Assembly: GCA_003565055.1 (NCBI GenBank)
Contig: PXDM01000508.1
Span: forward strand, 1 to 11,629
Reading direction: 5' to 3'
Length of the DNA stretch: 11,629 nt
Source: Paracoccaceae bacterium
GTDB taxonomy: Bacteria; Pseudomonadota; Alphaproteobacteria; Rhodobacterales; Rhodobacteraceae
Shown here: positions 7,060-11,629 of the stretch, piece by piece
Layout of the letters: each line of letters opens with the position of its first letter
Position numbering within the stretch: the stretch's first letter is position 1
The notes under the pieces: generated by a model
What the model was told of the DNA's origin: nothing
Database searches by the model: none
Seen by the model: the letters and a program-made list of their open reading frames with translations, nothing else
Position numbers and translations under genes: made by a program

Positions 7060-9078
7060 ATGCGATTCTGGCCCCCCCATTCGAAGAAAACCGTCAGCGA
7101 CGTCAGCTTTGTTGAAGAAGTTTCCAAAGCCGCTGTCTTGATCAACGAACAAGGTACAGTGATTGCGGCAAATGCCGTTTTTTGTGACCTGATCGGGAAA
7201 TGGGATCACGATATTGTCGGGAACACGCTCGAAACGATTCTGACACCCGAAAACCTGAAATCAATTGACGGGCCGATTCCACCAGTCCAGACGCGCCATC
7301 TGCTGAACCTCGATGACAAACCCGTTCATCTTGTCACTCTGGAATTGCCCCGAACGACATTGACCGATGAGGTGCTTGAACAAGCGCTCGATGCAGTTGT
7401 TTCCATCGACACCCAAAATAACGTGACCTTCTTCAACCGCGCGGCCGAAGACCTCTGGCAGATCCCGCGCGAAAAAATTCTCGGACAGAATGTGAAGGCG
7501 CTCGTGCCGGCGTTCATGCGCCACCAGCATGACGATATGGTCAATCGCAATCGCACGACAGGCAACAATCGCATCGTCGGCACGATGCGGGAAGTCACGA
7601 TAGAGCGCGCTGACGGCACTGAAATCTCGGTCGGCCTGACCCTATCAAAAGTCACAACACGTGACGGGCTCTGCTACACTGCGTTTCTGAAAGACATTTC
7701 TGCGCTGAAAGCAGCTGAGACCCGCTTGCGCGAAACGCTCGAACAAGCGCTTGATGCCGTCGTTGAGATCGACGCCAATAACGATGTCGTTTTCTTCAAT
7801 CCTGCCGCCGAACGTTTGTGGGGCTATAAGAAAGACGAGGTGATCGGTCAGAATGTGGATATGCTGGTGCCTGTTCGTCACCGCGCAAACCACGACGAAC
7901 TCGTTAACCGCAACCGGACGACTGGGGTCAATAAAATCGTCGGAACCTCACGCGAGGTCGAATTCGAGCGTAAGAACGGTGACAAGCGCTGGGCCACCCT
8001 GTCCCTGTCCAAAGTTCCGCGTGATGATGGGACGATAACCTATACGGCCTTCCTGCGTGATATCACGGATGAGGTTGCACGTCGGGAGCGCTTCCGCTTG
8101 CTCTCGCTCGTTGCCGATGAAACGGACAACTCTGTTCTCATTACTGATGCAACTGGAAGGCTGGTTTATGTGAATTCCGGTTTTACACGGCTCACTGGGT
8201 ATCAGTCGAAAGATGTGATCGGACGCAAACCTGGTGAGTTCCTACAAGGTCCGGAAACTGATCCGGAGACCGTCAAGCGCATTCGCAAAGCACTTTCTGC
8301 CGGTGTTCCCTTCTACGAGGAAATCCTCAACTATGACCGCAAGAACGCGCCATATTGGACTTCGCTTGCAATCAACCCGGTTCGCGACGCCTCAGGGCAC
8401 ATAGAGAAATTCATTTCGATTCAGGCGAATATCACTGACACCAAATCCGCATCTTTGGAATTTGCGAGAAAGCTGGAAGCAATTTCTCAAAGTGCCGCTA
8501 TCGCCGAGTGGAACGCAGATGGGACTGCGCTCAGTGCAAATGAGTATTTGAAGAAATTTCTGGGTGACCAGAAGCTCCCTGCCCTTCGGGAACTGATCGC
8601 CGAAGAACATATCGACGCTTTGCACGAGACCGGCGAACAAAGACACGAGATCCTGCTCAAGAGCGACGATAATTCCCAAGCGATCTTTGATGCTTATTTC
8701 CTGACGCTGAAAAACTTGTCGGGCCAGGTCCAGAAATATCTCATGTATGGCTCAGACATCACGTCGAGGGCGCTCGCTGTCCGTGATACAAATGAAGCCG
8801 TCGAGGACGTGACAAAGTCCAGCCGCGAGATTTCTGAAGTGGTTGAAACAATCGACACGATTGCCCGGCAGACCAATCTTCTGGCCCTGAATGCATCCGT
8901 GGAGGCCGCCCGCGCCGGAGATGCCGGTCGGGGCTTCGCGGTTGTTGCCTCAGAGGTCCGCGTTCTGGCCGAACGCGCACGTGATGCTGCTGAACGCGTG
9001 AACGAGAAGATAAACTCAACGCGAGACAGGGTGGCGCGGCTTGCAGAGACGATCAATCGCCTGAGTGGTGAAAAATAG
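7060..9078 (+). CDS. Soluble multi-PAS methyl-accepting chemotaxis-type receptor with two FixL-like haem-PAS units
   Basis: A 672-residue protein with no signal peptide, no membrane helix and no HAMP domain, so it should be cytoplasmic. By eye the order is PAS1 (about 13-100, degenerate), PAS2 (104-215), PAS3 (225-337), PAS4 (345-460, LOV-like), a weak PAS5 (470-570) and an MCP signalling tip (about 575-672). PAS2 and PAS3 begin with the same LEQALDAVV and share NRNRTTG and IVGT..REV. Both align without gaps to the FixL haem region: His157/His278 match FixL His200 and are followed by Asp; Arg163/Arg284 match Arg206; Arg177/Arg298 match Arg220. PAS4 has GRKPGEFLQGPETD (388-401), Asn424 and Gln455, as in LOV domains, but no photoactive Cys. 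The output has QTNLLALNASVEAARAG (604-620) and GRGFAVVASEVRVLAERA, the CheA/CheW-contact tip. No CheR-tether pentapeptide ends the chain. The Shine-Dalgarno is weak. MCP and PAS calls are firm; haem binding is inferred. Confidence 0.88.
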   Translation: MRFWPPHSKKTVSDVSFVEEVSKAAVLINEQGTVIAANAVFCDLIGKWDHDIVGNTLETILTPENLKSIDGPIPPVQTRHLLNLDDKPVHLVTLELPRTTLTDEVLEQALDAVVSIDTQNNVTFFNRAAEDLWQIPREKILGQNVKALVPAFMRHQHDDMVNRNRTTGNNRIVGTMREVTIERADGTEISVGLTLSKVTTRDGLCYTAFLKDISALKAAETRLRETLEQALDAVVEIDANNDVVFFNPAAERLWGYKKDEVIGQNVDMLVPVRHRANHDELVNRNRTTGVNKIVGTSREVEFERKNGDKRWATLSLSKVPRDDGTITYTAFLRDITDEVARRERFRLLSLVADETDNSVLITDATGRLVYVNSGFTRLTGYQSKDVIGRKPGEFLQGPETDPETVKRIRKALSAGVPFYEEILNYDRKNAPYWTSLAINPVRDASGHIEKFISIQANITDTKSASLEFARKLEAISQSAAIAEWNADGTALSANEYLKKFLGDQKLPALRELIAEEHIDALHETGEQRHEILLKSDDNSQAIFDAYFLTLKNLSGQVQKYLMYGSDITSRALAVRDTNEAVEDVTKSSREISEVVETIDTIARQTNLLALNASVEAARAGDAGRGFAVVASEVRVLAERARDAAERVNEKINSTRDRVARLAETINRLSGEK

Positions 9079-9208
9079 CACCTTGCGGTTCTGGTTGCGG
9101 TCCAGCTTCGAAGTGACCCGATCTGCGAACAATATGCCAAGGATGAAGATTGGTGGGCATGGGTCTGGCAGCCTGCACGGGAGTTTTGCGATAAAACATA
9201 TTCAAGTC

Positions 9209-9237
9209 TTGCAATGTTTTCGGCAAACGCATATCTG
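9209..9237 (+). promoter_or_regulatory. Candidate sulP promoter
   Basis: TTGCAA (9209-9214) and TATCTG (9232-9237) are 17 bases apart, predicting an RNA start near 9244, about 44 bases before ATG 9288. An in-frame GTG at 9237 falls on the end of the -10, which favours the later ATG as the true start. The rest of the gap 9079-9287 shows nothing else clear. Confidence 0.45.
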
Positions 9238-9287
9238 TGCGTCAGAAATCGTGTGTAAGACCGCGCCCAACCAACAGGTTCTGTGAA

Positions 9288-11048
9288 ATGATCGCCAAAT
9301 TTTTTCCATTCCTGACTTGGGCAAGAACGTATCAGCGAACGACGCTGAGCAATGATCTGATTGCGGCGCTCGTGGTCACGATCATGCTCATCCCGCAGGG
9401 GATGGCTTACGCAATGCTCGCTGGACTGCCACCGCAGGCCGGTCTCTATGGCGCAATGCTGCCGCTCATCCTTTACGCATTGATCGGCTCTTCGCCAGCA
9501 CTCGCAGTCGGACCCGTCGCAGTGATCGCGTTGATGACAGCGACGGCCGCCGGCAATGTCGCTGATATCGGCGCGCCGGGGTTTCACCTCGCAGCGCTAT
9601 GGATCGCGCTGCTGTCAGGTGGCATGATGCTGGCGCTCGGGCTGCTCCGGCTCGGATTTCTCGCCAATTTTCTGAGCCATCCAGTGATTTCAGGCTTCAT
9701 CACCGCAGCAGGTTTGCTGATCGCGGCAAGCCAGTTACGACACTTGCTGGGCGCAGATATTCGCGGCAAAACCTTGCCCGAAGTCATTCCGTCCTTCTTC
9801 AATAACATTCATGATCTTTCCCTCCCGACCGTTTTGCTCTCTGCTGTTGTTCTGGGGTTTCTTCTGTGGTCGCGCACGGGACTTGCAAAACTTTTGGCGC
9901 GCGTGGGATTGTCTGGCCCTCTTGCCAAACTCCTCGGCAAAACCGCACTGCTCATCGCGGTTGTGGTCTCGACCAGTCTGGTCTGGCTGCTCGGCCTTGA
10001 TCAGCACGGGGTCGCAATCGTCGGTGCTATCCCGCAGGGCCTGCCACCGCTTTCTATACCAGAACTCGATCTGTCCCTAATTCAGCTGCTCATGGCCCCT
10101 GCCCTCATGATCGCCATCGTGGGCTATGTCGAGTCGATGTCCATCGCACAAACCCTCGCGGCGAAAAAGCGTCAATCCATCGACCCTGATCGCGAATTGA
10201 TCGCACTTGGCCTGTCCAATCTTGGGGCCGGTGTGACAAATGCGATGCCAGTCACGGGGGGCCTGTCGCGATCGATCGTGAATTTCGACGCAGGTGCCGC
10301 GACGCCCGCTGCCGGGGCCATGACCGCAATGATGATCGCTCTGGCCGTGGTCGCGCTGACACCGCTGATGTATTACCTTCCGTCCGCCACGCTGGCGGCG
10401 ATCATCATCGTGGCCGTGATCTCGCTTCTCGACTTCCGCGCATTGCCACGGACCTGGGGGTATTCCCGGGCTGATGGTGCTGCGATGGCAGCGACGATGG
10501 CCGTGACGCTCCTGATTGGTGTTGAGCAAGGGCTGATGGCTGGCGTCGGTTTGTCGCTGATGCTGTTTCTGTATCGCACATCGCGTCCACACATGGCCGT
10601 TGTCGGCCAGGTTCCCGGAACAGAGCATTTCCGCAATGTCGCGCGACATGCTGTCATCACTGACCCGACCGTGTTTTCGATCCGGGTTGATGAGTCGCTT
10701 TACTTCCCGAACGCCCGCGCTTTGGAAGACAGGATCACGCAGGCGTTGCATGACCTGCCTGACCTGCGCCACGTTGTCCTGCAATGTACGGCGGTGAATT
10801 ATATCGACGCCTCGGCACTCGAGAGCCTGGAAGCTGTCAATGACCGGCTTAAGGCCGCGCAGGTCAGTTTCCATCTTTCCGAAGTCAAGGGACCAGTGAT
10901 GGACCAGTTGGAGCGTAGCCATCTGGTTGAAAAGCTCACAGGTTCGGTCTTCCTGACGCAGTTTGATGCGATGCAGCAATTGGCTCCGGAGGTGACGCGC
11001 GCCTGCATGGAATCACCACGCTGCGATACGAAACTTTCAACGACCTGA
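9288..11048 (+). CDS. SulP-family anion transporter with C-terminal STAS domain
   Basis: A 586-residue inner-membrane protein. SulP (SLC26) carriers move sulfate, bicarbonate or other anions, and related bacterial members take up dicarboxylates; the fold is a 14-helix 7+7 inverted repeat. The family signature region is IPQGMAYAMLAGLPPQAGLY (35-54), then a Gly/Ser/Pro-rich half-helix with SSPALAVGPVAV (68-79). Many hydrophobic helices run to about residue 430, with the conserved VGYVESMSIA (278-287) and NAMPVTGGLSRS (318-329). The cytoplasmic STAS domain spans about 437-570, with NYIDASALESL (504-514) at the position where STAS proteins carry a Ser after Asp. I prefer ATG 9288 over an in-frame GTG at 9237: the usual family start follows it and a promoter overlaps the GTG. 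The Shine-Dalgarno is weak (AGG at 9276). No neighbour reveals the substrate. Confidence 0.93.
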   Translation: MIAKFFPFLTWARTYQRTTLSNDLIAALVVTIMLIPQGMAYAMLAGLPPQAGLYGAMLPLILYALIGSSPALAVGPVAVIALMTATAAGNVADIGAPGFHLAALWIALLSGGMMLALGLLRLGFLANFLSHPVISGFITAAGLLIAASQLRHLLGADIRGKTLPEVIPSFFNNIHDLSLPTVLLSAVVLGFLLWSRTGLAKLLARVGLSGPLAKLLGKTALLIAVVVSTSLVWLLGLDQHGVAIVGAIPQGLPPLSIPELDLSLIQLLMAPALMIAIVGYVESMSIAQTLAAKKRQSIDPDRELIALGLSNLGAGVTNAMPVTGGLSRSIVNFDAGAATPAAGAMTAMMIALAVVALTPLMYYLPSATLAAIIIVAVISLLDFRALPRTWGYSRADGAAMAATMAVTLLIGVEQGLMAGVGLSLMLFLYRTSRPHMAVVGQVPGTEHFRNVARHAVITDPTVFSIRVDESLYFPNARALEDRITQALHDLPDLRHVVLQCTAVNYIDASALESLEAVNDRLKAAQVSFHLSEVKGPVMDQLERSHLVEKLTGSVFLTQFDAMQQLAPEVTRACMESPRCDTKLSTT

Positions 11049-11297
11049 AGGCGCTTTGGCCGTGCTGAATTATCGGCAAGTCCTTGCCCATGCCGCGTTT
11101 CTGCAAAAAGAAAAAGCGACAGCGCGGCGAAACTTGCGGTCCTCCGCCGCTCCAGATCAGTGAAAACGCAGCATTCCGCCAAGCCGCTCCTGTCGCACCA
11201 GGCCAAGTCTTGCGGGGCACAACCTCGACGCGCATCTCTGAGAGCGTCGCGATCAGGATGGTCCTGAGGCGAATGTAAGACAACAGGAGAGACGACA

Positions 11298-11525
11298 ATG
11301 AAACAGATACCGACGCTGGCCTCCGCACTCGTGTTTATGGCGGGCCTCGCCCATGCAGACACGACCGACGCTACAAGTTGGACAAAAGAAGAGTTCATGG
11401 CGGCCTATCCCGAAATCACGGTTGAGACCTTTGAGATGATTGATCTCAACGATGATGGGATCATCGATCCGGACGAATATTTGTTGGCCATTGATGCCGG
11501 TCTGATTGCGCCGCTCGAAGGCTGA
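11298..11525 (+). CDS. Small exported EF-hand protein
   Basis: A 75-residue protein with a Sec signal peptide (1-20, ending Ala-His-Ala) and a mature part of about 55 residues. It holds one complete EF-hand calcium loop at 49-60: Asp49, Asn51, Asp53, Gly54, Ile56, Asp57 and Glu60 fill the expected ligand and structural places. A preceding acidic helix (about 30-48) and a following helix (61-69) complete the hand. EF-hands normally pair, so with one hand it may dimerise or bind a partner in the periplasm. AGGAGA (11285-11290) seven bases before the ATG fixes the start. No function is known to me for this type; periplasmic calcium binding or buffering is a guess. It stands alone, 249 bases after sulP, and a GC-rich hairpin follows. 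Confidence 0.85.
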   Translation: MKQIPTLASALVFMAGLAHADTTDATSWTKEEFMAAYPEITVETFEMIDLNDDGIIDPDEYLLAIDAGLIAPLEG

Positions 11526-11534
11526 TCACACAGA

Positions 11535-11566
11535 GGCGCGGCTGTCTGCGCAGCGCTGGCCGCGCC
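11535..11566. terminator. GC-rich hairpin after the EF-hand gene, possible terminator
   Basis: GGCGCGGC (11535-11542) pairs perfectly with GCCGCGCC (11559-11566) across a 16-base loop, ten bases after the EF-hand stop. The downstream sequence on the plus strand is pyrimidine-rich (GTCTCTTCCTC) but has no T run, so termination would be imperfect. It could serve both strands if a convergent gene ends just to its right. Confidence 0.5.
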
Positions 11567-11629
11567 GTCTCTTCCTCATCACCCCTACAAGATGCGCCGC
11601 GATGGCAATCTGAATGGTTTTCCTCGCGA

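Noticed and set aside
7060..9078. Sensor histidine kinase or diguanylate cyclase as output of the PAS protein
   Set aside because: No H-box, ATP-binding, GGDEF or EAL motif is present; the C-terminus is plainly an MCP hairpin tip.
8694..9587. 297-codon minus-strand frame across the receptor end, the gap and the start of sulP
   Set aside because: It runs antisense through two conserved coding regions (MCP tip and SulP signature) and shows no recognisable domain.
10077..10979. 300-codon minus-strand frame inside sulP
   Set aside because: It is the antisense shadow of the transporter; the translation is rich in His/Arg/Asp without motif.
11084..11278. 64-codon plus-strand frame in the sulP to EF-hand gap
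   Set aside because: There is no Shine-Dalgarno, the composition is basic and low in hydrophobics, and no domain is seen. The 249-base gap shows no clear terminator or promoter either.
1..11629. CRISPR array, transposon, integrase, toxin-antitoxin or phage-defence system
   Set aside because: No regularly spaced repeats, terminal inverted repeats, transposase or integrase motifs, or paired small toxin/antitoxin frames were found. The window is mainly housekeeping and sensory genes.

Overview
The window looks like chromosomal DNA from an alphaproteobacterium, most likely Rhodobacterales (Roseobacter/Rhodobacter relatives). This is inferred from moderately high GC, the form of PurB (435 aa), a divergent FliG of the kind I associate with that order, and small exported peptides beside housekeeping genes. 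No database search was possible. I see no phage, IS, integrase, CRISPR, tRNA or rRNA, and no gene-free stretch longer than 300 bases.

Layout. (1) 1-2428, minus: a membrane-anchored penicillin-acylase-family Ntn hydrolase, open at the left edge. It is read without interruption for 809 codons and lacks only its last residues. (2) 2526-3931, plus: a two-gene operon with overlapping stop and start (ATGA), made of a 3-hydroxyisobutyrate-dehydrogenase-family reductase and a gamma-carbonic-anhydrase-like hexapeptide protein. (3) 4077-5198, minus: a lone, divergent FliG. (4) 5280-6874, minus: purB, then a small exported three-cysteine peptide, then a strong intrinsic terminator. (5) 6875-7059: a divergent intergenic region with a likely purB promoter, a threefold 8-bp tandem repeat and an FNR/FixK-like dyad. 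(6) 7060-9078, plus: a soluble multi-PAS chemoreceptor. (7) 9288-11048, plus: a SulP-family anion transporter with a C-terminal STAS domain. (8) 11298-11525, plus: a small exported EF-hand protein followed by a GC-rich hairpin.

The most interesting object is the chemoreceptor. It has no membrane segment and about five PAS units. Units 2 and 3 are a tandem duplication (about 60% identical by hand count), and both carry the FixL haem-PAS signature: His followed by Asp on helix F (His157, His278), Arg six residues later, and the FixL Arg220 equivalent twenty residues later (Arg177, Arg298). Unit 4 resembles a LOV domain without the photoactive cysteine. The output is an MCP hairpin tip of only about 98 residues. 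Together with the FNR-like dyad upstream, this suggests a cytoplasmic gas or redox receptor with two haems. That is inference from motifs.

The other genes are mostly ordinary metabolism and transport: purine synthesis, beta-hydroxyacid oxidoreduction, anion uptake, and a periplasmic amidase of unknown substrate. The FliG and the chemoreceptor, about 2 kb apart on either side of purB, are the only motility-related genes and are not part of a visible flagellar or che cluster.
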